Origin: Anaerolineales bacterium UBA3082
Lineage (GTDB): Bacteria; Chloroflexota; Anaerolineae; UBA7937
Length of the DNA stretch: 22,164 bases
Reading direction: 5' to 3'
Assembly: GCA_002366595.1 (NCBI GenBank)
Contig: DFBK01000083.1
Location: 1-22,164, forward strand
Part shown: piece by piece, positions 8,947-16,320 of the stretch
Layout of the letters: each line of letters opens with the position of its first letter
Position numbering within the stretch: the first letter of the stretch is position 1
Notes under the pieces: model-generated
The model's input: the letters and a program-made list of their open reading frames with translations, nothing else
Told to the model about the DNA's origin: nothing
Database searches by the model: none
Made by a program: the position numbers and the translations under genes

Positions 8947-9072
8947 CGCTTCCCCGATCGCTCGCTTTGTCCTCGTTTTTGAACCCCTCTCAAGCCATCT
9001 CTCTACCCGAGGAGGGGACTTGAACACACGTAGTCAGCGGGATCTGTGCCCCTAGGAGTCCCCGGGGGGTCT

Positions 9073-10032
9073 TTAACCCAAGAAGCGACGAATGGAGTAC
9101 TCCTCTTCCGGATGATAGGCGAGATTCCGGATCATCTCCCCCAGGAGCCCGATGGAAGTTATCTGTACACCCACGATCATGGCCAAAATGCCGACGAAGA
9201 GCAAGGGGCGGAATCCGATCCCGCCTAATTTAAACCACAAAACGACGTGGTACACACCTATGCCGAAACCGAAGAGGAAGAGGAGGCTGCCCACGGTGCC
9301 AAAGAGGTGAAGCGGTCTCCTCAGGTAGCAGGTCAGGAAGAGGACGGTCAAAAAGTCCATAAAGCCCCCCCCTAAACGCTTAAGGCCGTACTTGGATCTT
9401 CCATACTTGCGGGGGTGGTGGGTCACCCTTACCTCGGCGATGCGATACCCTTGCCAGTGGGCCAAGATGGGGATGAAGCGGTGCAATTCACCGTAAAGTT
9501 TGAGGTGTTGTATCACCTCTCGCCGATAGGCCTTGAGCCCAGAGTTCAAATCGTGTAACTTTACGCCGGTCAATGTGCAAACCACACCGTTGAAGATCCG
9601 AGAGGGCAAGGTCTTGGAGAGGGGGTCTTTGCGCTCGTAACGCCAAGCGGAGACGAGATCGTAGTCCTCGTCCAATTTGGCCAAGAGCTTAGGGATCTCG
9701 GCTGGGTCATCCTGCAGGTCGCCATCCATGGTTATGATCATCTCTCCCTGTGCCCTCTTAAAACCGGCGTTGAGGGCTGCCGTCTTACCGAAGTTGCGCC
9801 GAAGCTGGATGACCCGCAAGCAGGGGTCGTTCTCCTGGAAGGCTTGAAGGACCTGGAAGGTGCCGTCGGTGCTCCCATCATCCACAAAGATGATCTCGTA
9901 CCCTCCTCTCATGCTCTCTAAGGTGTGGCGAAGGAGTAGATAGAGGGACTCGATGCTCTCTCTCTCGTTCAATATGGGGATCACGACTGAGATAGCAGGG
10001 CGAGATAGCTGGGAGGCTAGATCCTTTTTCAT
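9073..10032 (-). CDS. GT2 polyprenyl-phosphate sugar transferase (DPM1/GtrB/ArnC-like)
   Basis: A 319-aa membrane-anchored family 2 glycosyltransferase. The GT-A domain shows SVVIPILNE (15-23), VDDGSTDG (50-57), the metal and nucleotide motif MDGDLQDDP (102-110), HDLNSGLKAYRR (about 160-171) and a basic GRSKYG (211-216). Two C-terminal TM helices lie at about 240-266 and 276-300. This layout matches enzymes that move a sugar from a nucleotide sugar to polyprenyl (undecaprenyl) phosphate at the cytoplasmic face. The product would be the donor that GT-C enzymes need, which fits the GT-C genes on both sides. The ATG overlaps the stop of the upstream GT-C gene as ATGA (10029-10032), indicating coupling. 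The sugar (mannose, glucose, GlcNAc or another) cannot be read from the sequence. It is the only recognisable lipid-P-sugar synthase in the window. Confidence 0.92.
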   Translation of the reverse strand: MKKDLASQLSRPAISVVIPILNERESIESLYLLLRHTLESMRGGYEIIFVDDGSTDGTFQVLQAFQENDPCLRVIQLRRNFGKTAALNAGFKRAQGEMIITMDGDLQDDPAEIPKLLAKLDEDYDLVSAWRYERKDPLSKTLPSRIFNGVVCTLTGVKLHDLNSGLKAYRREVIQHLKLYGELHRFIPILAHWQGYRIAEVRVTHHPRKYGRSKYGLKRLGGGFMDFLTVLFLTCYLRRPLHLFGTVGSLLFLFGFGIGVYHVVLWFKLGGIGFRPLLFVGILAMIVGVQITSIGLLGEMIRNLAYHPEEEYSIRRFLG

Positions 10033-12515
10033 CTCTCCACCTGCACTGGGCCCAATAAGATCCTGTCGTCTATCACCTCTCCACTCCCGTCCCTCAGGGG
10101 TAATCGTTCATTCGTATCCAAAAGATACATACCCACCTCAATTTGGTACTCTCCCACCGCCGTCTCAGGACGCACTTGGAATTGGTATTCGTCTTTGATG
10201 ACCTCCCCTGGATCCCAGAAAGAGGTGGAATAGAAGCCACCCTCTGGCTGATTGTCTTTTTGACCCCATATCTGCCCCTCTTCATCTATCAAGTGTACGA
10301 AGACGGTGTAGTCCTTCTCCATCCTCCTATGCGCTTGCCAATAGAGGGTCAAATGGATGCTATCCCCAGGACTAGTCCTTCTCAATATTATATCATATCC
10401 TAGCAAGGTCACCTTGTCATCCAGGTTCGCCTCCATAGGATACTGTGGCATAAACTCTTCCTTGCCTGGTGCTACCTTGAGGAAATCGAGAACTATCCTC
10501 TCCCTACCGTCTGTAGTGCATAGATATTTCATGGTGCTGTGCTCATACATCCCTATCTCCAAGCGATAGCGCCCCGCTGGGATATCGGTGGGAAGGATAA
10601 GGCGATGAGTATCGGTGATAGCCTCTCCTACCCTCCAATAGTTGGTAGGGTAAAGCCCCCCTATGGGTGCGCTGTCGTCTCGGGCCCAGAGGGTGTTTTT
10701 GGCATCCAGGAGGTGAGCGAAGATACTGTAACTCTTCAAATCGGGCTCTAACCCCTTCCAGCGCAGGGAGAGGCGTATCTCCTCACCCGGTTCGAAGGCC
10801 CCTCCATTGAGACCATAGCCCCGGAGGGCAACCTTCCCCTCTAGTTCTATGTTGAGAGAGCCCCCCACAGTTGGCCCATGGGGAGGAGGGTTCTGGGCCA
10901 AAAAGACCAAGACCCCTCGCTCCTTGGCTCTCAACTCCATATGGTCCCAGACATATTGGATGAACTGCGGAGTATATCTAGTGTGCAACCTTATGTCGTC
11001 AACTACGAACCAGATGCGGGGGCTCTTCTCTATAACCCCCATCAAATCCTCATCGGTAAACAGGATCGGTATCCCACCCCAGGCCTCTATCCAGTAGGGC
11101 CCCTCCTTGATGGCGTAGGAGTGGAAATCCAACTCCACAGCGATATAATCGCACCTTCCCAGGTAGAGCATGCAGGGAGAGGTGGCGAAGGTCATCACTT
11201 TGTCCCCCTCGCGCCAATGCCTCTTTAGGTACTGGAAGGCCAGGTCATATCCAGGCTCTTGGCTCTGGGCTGCCGATTTCGCCGCGGGAAAGCATAGCAC
11301 TCCTATAAAGGCCACCGCTAACCCGCTCAGGATGGGGGCATAAGCCCTCCTTGGGAGGGGAGACTTGATTTGAGGTACGAGCCTTCGGCCACGGAGGGTG
11401 AGGAGGTTCAGGCCCTTTATCAACATTGCGCTAGCCATGAGGAAGAAATGGGGGGAGAGCATGAAGAGATAGCGATAACTCCACCTCCTTTCGTTCACTA
11501 TAAAGACCATCTCTAACATGAGAGCGCCAAATAAGAGGTACAGAAACAAGAGGCTCCCTTCTTCCCCGGCGAAGGCGGTGATGGCCCTTCCCTGCCTTCG
11601 CCAGGTGAGATAGAGGTAAAAGACGCCCAGGATAAGTAGAAGGGTCAAGAAGCCCACTATGGGAAGGTGGTCTGGCCCCACGAAGAAGGGAGAGTAACGT
11701 CTCACCGCTCTCAGGATATTCAAAGAGGGCCCAAAGGCCGGGCGATCCACTCCTACTTCAAGCCAGCCAGGAGGTCGTCGGCGTCCATATAGATAGACGC
11801 TCAACCCCATCCCCAGGACGCTGAGAAGATGCTCCCCTACTATCCCCCCCCTTAAGAACCAGCGCCACCCCCTCCTGAGGAAGGTAACCACTACGAAGGC
11901 GGGAAAGAGCAAAATGGCTTCATTATGAGTGAAGACTGCGCCTAAGAGCAGGAGGAAGGAGAGGCGGCGATAACTCCGAGCCTCGCAGTAGATGACTCCC
12001 TTATAGAAGAAGAAGGTAGATAGAAGTGCCATTGGAAGGAGAAGGGCGTAATTCCTCGCTCGCCCGCTCCAGATGATAGCCTGGGGGTCGAAGGTGAGGA
12101 GAGCAGCAGCGATGAGCCCTACCCAGGGCGAGAATAACTTCTTCCCGACCCAATATAGGAGGGGGATGGAAATGACGCCCAGGATGACGCTGGGCATTCT
12201 GGCCACTAACTCGCTCGAACCGAAGAGGTGGTGGATGAAGAGGGCATCGAGGTAAGTGAAGAGCATGCCCTGGCTGTAGATGGCTCCCGTGGGGAAAACA
12301 GGGAATCCATACTGCAGGGTCCTTTGGGCCACCCAGATGGTGGTGTATTCGTCGATAAAGGGACTAGCCTCTCGGGCATATGTCAGACGCATATAAAGCC
12401 CTATGAACATCAAGGCTATAAGCGTAGCGGCGATGAAAAGGCGTGGGGATAGATCTTTGACCCTTGTTGGCCAGGTCACCGAGCGGTTGTTGGGGGGTCT
12501 CTCCTCAAAAGCCAT
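10029..12515 (-). CDS. GT-C membrane glycosyltransferase (PMT_2-like) with two tandem C-terminal TLYWQA-type modules
   Basis: An 828-aa protein. A basic cytoplasmic N-terminus and TM1 (about 25-44) are followed by FIDEYTT with D55-E56, the expected acidic pair of PMT_2 GT-C enzymes. LVARMPSVILG and about ten to eleven TM helices extend to about residue 420. A soluble segment holds MLYLGRCDYIAVE and IWFVVDDIRLH. It ends with two modules of about 138 residues: 553-691 (LSLRWKGLEP, FAHLLDAKN, YPTNYWRVGE) and 692-828 (LTLYWQAHRR, FVHLIDEEGQ, NERLPL). The first lacks the TLYWQA consensus and is more divergent. ATG 12515 is preceded by AGAGG 5 nt upstream. The end overlaps the GT2 gene by ATGA, so donor synthesis and transfer may be co-produced. 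Upstream lies the largest gap of the window, so this may be the first gene of a transcript. It may add a sugar to a lipid or protein acceptor. Confidence 0.88.
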   Translation of the reverse strand: MAFEERPPNNRSVTWPTRVKDLSPRLFIAATLIALMFIGLYMRLTYAREASPFIDEYTTIWVAQRTLQYGFPVFPTGAIYSQGMLFTYLDALFIHHLFGSSELVARMPSVILGVISIPLLYWVGKKLFSPWVGLIAAALLTFDPQAIIWSGRARNYALLLPMALLSTFFFYKGVIYCEARSYRRLSFLLLLGAVFTHNEAILLFPAFVVVTFLRRGWRWFLRGGIVGEHLLSVLGMGLSVYLYGRRRPPGWLEVGVDRPAFGPSLNILRAVRRYSPFFVGPDHLPIVGFLTLLLILGVFYLYLTWRRQGRAITAFAGEEGSLLFLYLLFGALMLEMVFIVNERRWSYRYLFMLSPHFFLMASAMLIKGLNLLTLRGRRLVPQIKSPLPRRAYAPILSGLAVAFIGVLCFPAAKSAAQSQEPGYDLAFQYLKRHWREGDKVMTFATSPCMLYLGRCDYIAVELDFHSYAIKEGPYWIEAWGGIPILFTDEDLMGVIEKSPRIWFVVDDIRLHTRYTPQFIQYVWDHMELRAKERGVLVFLAQNPPPHGPTVGGSLNIELEGKVALRGYGLNGGAFEPGEEIRLSLRWKGLEPDLKSYSIFAHLLDAKNTLWARDDSAPIGGLYPTNYWRVGEAITDTHRLILPTDIPAGRYRLEIGMYEHSTMKYLCTTDGRERIVLDFLKVAPGKEEFMPQYPMEANLDDKVTLLGYDIILRRTSPGDSIHLTLYWQAHRRMEKDYTVFVHLIDEEGQIWGQKDNQPEGGFYSTSFWDPGEVIKDEYQFQVRPETAVGEYQIEVGMYLLDTNERLPLRDGSGEVIDDRILLGPVQVER

Positions 12516-12571
12516 GGTAGCCTCTAACCCTCATCTTTCCCCTTCTTACCATGAGACCCAAACTGACTAGA

Positions 12572-12591
12572 CCTCCCTACTGGCAGGGAGG
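12572..12591 (-). terminator. Weak terminator-like or leader hairpin
   Basis: A 7-bp GC-rich stem (CCTCCCT paired with AGGGAGG) with a 6-nt loop lies 57 nt before the next start codon. No clean U-run follows it on the minus strand, so an intrinsic terminator is only possible. It could instead be part of a leader structure. Confidence 0.22.
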
Positions 12592-12640
12592 GGGGATATC
12601 CTATCGGTTTCAAAGAAGCCTATCACTGTTCTCCTTTGGA

Positions 12641-12669
12641 GAAAAGGGGGGTGAATAGTCCTTTGTCAA
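12641..12669 (-). promoter_or_regulatory. Possible sigma-70-type promoter upstream of the GT-C/GT2 pair
   Basis: On the minus strand a perfect TTGACA (12664-12669) is followed after 17-18 nt only by a poor -10 candidate (CTTTTC or TTTTCT, about 12641-12646). The position inside the longest gap supports a promoter, but the -10 match does not. Confidence 0.2.
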
Positions 12670-12745
12670 TTCCGCTATGCTACTGAGTAGATATAGTCAC
12701 ATTGATAGGGATAGTGGTAATGACCACTTCGCTCCCAGGTCAGCC

Positions 12746-13657
12746 TTACAGCCTCCAGGCCACAGCCGCGCATATCAGATCCCCACTCGTGCGGGCTAAT
12801 CTGGTTAAGAGGGCGATGATGATGGCCACATAAGCGGGGAAGTAGAAACCCAAGAGAAAGGTCAGTGTGCCTTCCATCACCCCTAGGCCGGCAGGAGCGA
12901 AGAGGCTGACGAAGCCCACCACCCAGCCGGCAGCGAATATCCCAGTCACAATGGGCAGATAGGTGAGGGGCAAGGGAAACAAGGCTTTTATTAAGAGAAG
13001 ATGCGCTAGGCCATTGAGGGACCAGAAGAGGGTCCAGAGGGCTAGTTGGATCAGGATCTCTTTATAGTTCCACTCTATAGATATTACCTCCTGCCTAGTT
13101 AGGCGGGAGAAGAGGCCAAGCCCACGCCTCACATTAGAGGGGTGGATGAGAAGCAAACCGAGCGGAAGGAGGATGAGGAAAGGATAAAGCCCACCCGCAG
13201 AACCGATACCCCTCCGCCAAAGTGGTAAGGTGAATAGAAAGACCATTGTCCCGGAAACGACCTGGAGGATCAGTTGTAGGGTTATACTGGCCGCGGATAG
13301 GGTCTTGGGAATACCCTCTTGCTCACTCAGATAGACCAAGCCCAAGATGCCCCATATCTTCCCTGGAATATACCGACCTAATTGAGATAAGAAGAAGATG
13401 CGAAAACTCTTCCGATAACTCAAAGGGTTGCCTAGCCGGACTAAGATCAGTTTCCAGAGGTAGGCGTAAAAGGAAGAAGCCAGCAGCATCAGGGAGAAGG
13501 CGATAACGAAGGCGGGGTAATCGAGGCTCCAGTCGTAGGTGGAGATCTCACTCCAATTGAGGTAGAGGTTGCGAAATAGAAGGGAGAAAATGAGAACGAC
13601 GATAACTATTTGCAGCCCCCGCTGGAGAAAAGCCTTCCTGCCTCGAACTACGAGCAC
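12746..13657 (-). CDS. YbhN/LPG_synthase_TM flippase-like integral membrane protein (copy 2)
   Basis: A 303-aa membrane protein of the same PF03706-type family as the gene at 2942-3901 but only distantly similar. Hallmarks are FFLSQLGRYIPGKIWG (about 88-103), the usual conserved re-entrant motif, and APAGLGVMEGTL near 254-266, which matches the G-L-G-x-x-E motif. About eight hydrophobic helices cover the whole protein and there is no soluble domain. The family is linked to lipid or lipid-linked sugar handling, with uncertain mechanism. It starts at GTG 13657 with AAGGG about 6 nt upstream, and the stop of the radical SAM gene is only 14 nt before it, so they are probably co-transcribed. It ends at the edge of the 230-bp gap, so it may be the last gene of the upstream transcript. 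Confidence 0.85.
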   Translation of the reverse strand: MLVVRGRKAFLQRGLQIVIVVLIFSLLFRNLYLNWSEISTYDWSLDYPAFVIAFSLMLLASSFYAYLWKLILVRLGNPLSYRKSFRIFFLSQLGRYIPGKIWGILGLVYLSEQEGIPKTLSAASITLQLILQVVSGTMVFLFTLPLWRRGIGSAGGLYPFLILLPLGLLLIHPSNVRRGLGLFSRLTRQEVISIEWNYKEILIQLALWTLFWSLNGLAHLLLIKALFPLPLTYLPIVTGIFAAGWVVGFVSLFAPAGLGVMEGTLTFLLGFYFPAYVAIIIALLTRLARTSGDLICAAVAWRL

Positions 13658-13671
13658 CTTTTACCCTTCCC

Positions 13672-15117
13672 CTAGTCGCTGGCTGCCTGGAAGAAAGAGA
13701 TGCGATCCACGATGGATTTGGCACTCCGCAGCACCCGCTTTATGTCCTGCCATCTTCGTATCCCCAGCAAGGTTCTAAGAATGTAGTGAGGACGAAGATA
13801 GAACTCCCGATAGGCTTGAACCCTGGCCCTCTCCACATCTTCTTGGCTCAACTGCTCCGTCTCGATAAGGCCACTAAGCGAGGCAAAGTCCGCCCAGGAA
13901 TCACAGACCAACCAACCCTTCTCGACACAGAGATCATGAAGTTGGGTTCCGGGGTGGGGGATGACAATAGCAAACTGAGCGCTATAAGGATCTAATTCCT
14001 TGGCGAACTCGATGGTCTCCCTTATAGTCTCCTGGGTTTCGCCAGGTATTCCAAAGAGAAAGAAGGCCTGGGTCCTGATCCCCAATTCCCGGCATATCTT
14101 GAAGGTCTCTCTAGCCCTCTCCAGGGACATCCTTTTCCGCATAACCTCGAGGATCTGAGGTGAGCCGGACTCGACGCCAAAAAGGATATAATGGCAGCCC
14201 GCCTCCTTCATAGCCATCAACATCTCCTTATCCACCGTATCTACGCGGCTCTGGGCGATCCACCCCACTTGGATCCCCCTCTCTTGGATGAGGCGGCATA
14301 TTTCCAACACTCGCCCCTTATCTAGAGTCAGGCAGTCGTCATCGAAGTATATCTCGTCGACGCCGTAATCCCGCACCACTTGCTCCATCTCTTCGACCAC
14401 ATTGCCTGCACTTTGGGCTCGGAACTTGTGCCCATAGAGGGTCTCGGGCCAGAGACAATAGATACAACGGTAAGGACAGCCTCGCGAACTCACCATGGCT
14501 GTGGGCCGCTCCCCGGAGTAGAGAGCACCCCGGTACCCCTCACTTTTCACGATATGGCGGGCCGGGAAGGGAAGGCTGTCCAGATCCTCGATGAGGGGGC
14601 GAGGCTCATTGACCCAGATTTGCCCATCCTTTTTATACGAGAGGCCCTCCACCCCCGAGAGATCGTTGCCTGCCTTTAAGGCCAAAGCCAGTTCCCTGAC
14701 CGTCAACTCAAACTCCCCACGGCAAACGCCATCGATAGCCTCGTTCTCGGCCAGGATATCCCGGTGAAAGAGGGTGACGTGGGAGCCAACTAAAGCCACA
14801 TAGATATTTCCCACCCTCTCTTTCACCGCTTGTGCCGCCTCTAGGTCAGAATCGATGGAGGGGGTAGAACACTCCAACACCAGAAGGCGAGGAGCGATCT
14901 CAGCCACCGCCTCCGCGAAGTCGGCAATGGACATCTCTTCCATCACCCCGTCGAGAAAATGGACCTCGAAACCGACCTCCTCCAGCACTGCGGCTGTGTA
15001 GGCCAGATAGATGGGGTATTCGAGGTACTTATCCACCCTCTTATGAGGCCAGCGGACATCAGAACGGGCCCCATAGCCCGGCCCGGGCCAAGGGGGATTG
15101 CTGACTAGAACCTTCAT
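13672..15117 (-). CDS. B12-binding-domain radical SAM enzyme (COG1032, BchE/HpnJ-like)
   Basis: A 481-aa protein. The N-terminal part looks like a cobalamin-binding domain (KVLVSNPPWPG at the start, VDKYLEYPIYLAYTAAVLEE, then VALVGSHVTLF). The radical SAM core follows with the 4Fe-4S motif CPYRCIYC (C214, C218, C221), then DEIYFDDDCL, GVESGS and FLFGIPGET. Relatives include the BchE and HpnJ groups, which perform difficult C-C or methyl chemistry on tetrapyrroles, hopanoids and other lipids; the substrate here is unknown. I chose ATG 15117 (MKVLVSN, preceded by GGTGGAGGGC) over GTG 15126, because family members usually begin M-K-hydrophobic close to N-P-P. It follows the GT4 gene at 15130 by 12 nt and is followed 14 nt later by a flippase-like gene. 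That context suggests work on a lipid carrier or a glycan-linked lipid. Confidence 0.9.
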   Translation of the reverse strand: MKVLVSNPPWPGPGYGARSDVRWPHKRVDKYLEYPIYLAYTAAVLEEVGFEVHFLDGVMEEMSIADFAEAVAEIAPRLLVLECSTPSIDSDLEAAQAVKERVGNIYVALVGSHVTLFHRDILAENEAIDGVCRGEFELTVRELALALKAGNDLSGVEGLSYKKDGQIWVNEPRPLIEDLDSLPFPARHIVKSEGYRGALYSGERPTAMVSSRGCPYRCIYCLWPETLYGHKFRAQSAGNVVEEMEQVVRDYGVDEIYFDDDCLTLDKGRVLEICRLIQERGIQVGWIAQSRVDTVDKEMLMAMKEAGCHYILFGVESGSPQILEVMRKRMSLERARETFKICRELGIRTQAFFLFGIPGETQETIRETIEFAKELDPYSAQFAIVIPHPGTQLHDLCVEKGWLVCDSWADFASLSGLIETEQLSQEDVERARVQAYREFYLRPHYILRTLLGIRRWQDIKRVLRSAKSIVDRISFFQAASD

Positions 15118-15129
15118 GCCCTCCACCCC

Positions 15130-16320
15130 CTAACCTAGATAGCCTTCACATAATCGCACAAAGCGGTCGGCGAGACTAGGCCACTCAAACCTCTCCTTAA
15201 CCAGCCTCTCACCCCAGGTACCTATCTCTCGACGCTGGGCATCGTCGACCAAGAGACGGCAAATCTTCTCCGCCAGATCCTCATAATCCCCGGGACGATA
15301 GAATACCGCCGCTTCTCCCTCCCCAGTTACCTCCTGGAGCGCTGGAAGGCGGGGGAGGACAGCGGGGACTCCACAAGCCCAATACTCGAACTCCTTCAAG
15401 GTGACGCGCCCTCGCGCCGAGAGGACATCGGGGAGGATCACGAGACCCAGGTCGCTAGCCGAGATGTACCGTGGGACCTCTCCCTGGGGCACCCACCCCG
15501 AGAAGTAAAAACTCTCCTCCAGACCATACCTTCTGACCCTCTCCTTCAAAGCGGGTACAGCAGCGCCATCACCCACCAACCAAAAATAGGTTGCTGGCTC
15601 TCTCTCCACCACCAACCGTGCCGCATCCACCATCAGTTCCGGTCCATCTTGGGGATCGATTACGCCGTGGAAGATAACCACATATTTGGCCCCCGAAGCG
15701 TGACGCTCACGCAGGGGTTGGCCATCGACCGGTCGGAAAATCGTGGTATCCACTCCATCAGGGACCACATCTATCTTCTCCAATTGAGCACCGAATCGGC
15801 TGGCGATGTTTTTCATGCTCTGGCTGATGGTAATGATCCTATCCGAGCCCCGAATAGTGCTCCTCTCCAACCTCCGCCCCAGACCTACTATCGCTCTCAA
15901 CCACAAAGAACGGTAATCCTCCAAATACTCGAAGAGGAGATCGGTCAAGTCCAGAACCGCCAGGGTAGTAGGTTCGAACCTCTTTGCCAAAAGGGCACCA
16001 TAGCCAGCGATGGAATTATGGGAGACGACGAGGTCCGGCTTCAACCGTCGAGCATAGTTGGCCACCCGCGGGACATTGATGGGGAAAGCGACCATGTATT
16101 TGGGCATCTTCCACTTACCCATCCGGTTGACTCCCTGAAGAGGTAACCAATCCTCGCATCCCAACCGCTCAATGGCCTCTGTCCTGGTTACAGCGATAGA
16201 TGAGGCCACATAAACCTCATGACCTCTAGCCACGAAAGCCTTGACCAGATTAGATATGCGCGGAGTACCTCCACCGCTGATGGGTATCAGTTTCTCGAAG
16301 ATCGTGACTAGGACTCTCAC
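15130..16320 (-). CDS. GT4-family glycosyltransferase
   Basis: A 396-aa soluble GT-B enzyme. It begins (V/M)RVLVTIFEKLIPISGGG with the nucleotide-sugar-side glycine loop at about 16-18 and shows VSHNSIAGYG and VVPDGVDTTIF. The donor-binding half has GDGAAVPAL, FSGWVPQGEVPRYISASD and KEFEYWACGVPAVLP (about 309-323). It probably transfers a sugar to a lipid-linked or nascent glycan acceptor in the cytoplasm. I chose GTG 16320: GAGGAG lies 6 nt upstream, the codon forms a GTGA overlap with the stop of the methyltransferase gene, and the Rossmann strand begins at once. The frame remains open upstream to 16521, but that extension only shadows the methyltransferase and has no GT4 features. Confidence 0.9.
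   Translation of the reverse strand: MRVLVTIFEKLIPISGGGTPRISNLVKAFVARGHEVYVASSIAVTRTEAIERLGCEDWLPLQGVNRMGKWKMPKYMVAFPINVPRVANYARRLKPDLVVSHNSIAGYGALLAKRFEPTTLAVLDLTDLLFEYLEDYRSLWLRAIVGLGRRLERSTIRGSDRIITISQSMKNIASRFGAQLEKIDVVPDGVDTTIFRPVDGQPLRERHASGAKYVVIFHGVIDPQDGPELMVDAARLVVEREPATYFWLVGDGAAVPALKERVRRYGLEESFYFSGWVPQGEVPRYISASDLGLVILPDVLSARGRVTLKEFEYWACGVPAVLPRLPALQEVTGEGEAAVFYRPGDYEDLAEKICRLLVDDAQRREIGTWGERLVKERFEWPSLADRFVRLCEGYLG

Larger units (their letters stand above)
12516..12745. other. Largest intergenic gap: two hairpins, a possible promoter, no convincing gene
   Basis: This 230-bp gap is the longest gene-free stretch in the window. Read on the minus strand it holds a TTGACA hexamer (12664-12669), a perfect small hairpin TTCTCC-TTT-GGAGAA (12629-12643), and a 7-bp hairpin CCTCCCT/AGGGAGG with a 6-nt loop (12572-12591). 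A 19-codon GTG frame (12567-12626) follows an AAGGAG and overlaps the second hairpin, but its peptide is not recognisable. Other junctions on the strand are overlapping or under 130 bp, so this is the best place for a transcript boundary or leader. Confidence 0.4.

Noticed and set aside
9005..9030. A tRNA T-arm-like string (minus strand GTTCAAGTCCCC next to CCTCGGG) in the 126-bp gap before the GT-C gene
   Set aside because: The flanking T-stem does not pair (two of five mismatches), and no matching acceptor 5' strand or anticodon arm is present. It is not a tRNA, and I would not call it a remnant either.
9013..9063. Inverted repeat GGGGACT/AGTCCCC in the same gap as a terminator
   Set aside because: The stem is only 7 bp with a loop of 37 nt and no U-run follows. 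The surrounding gap is GC-rich, so chance pairing is likely.
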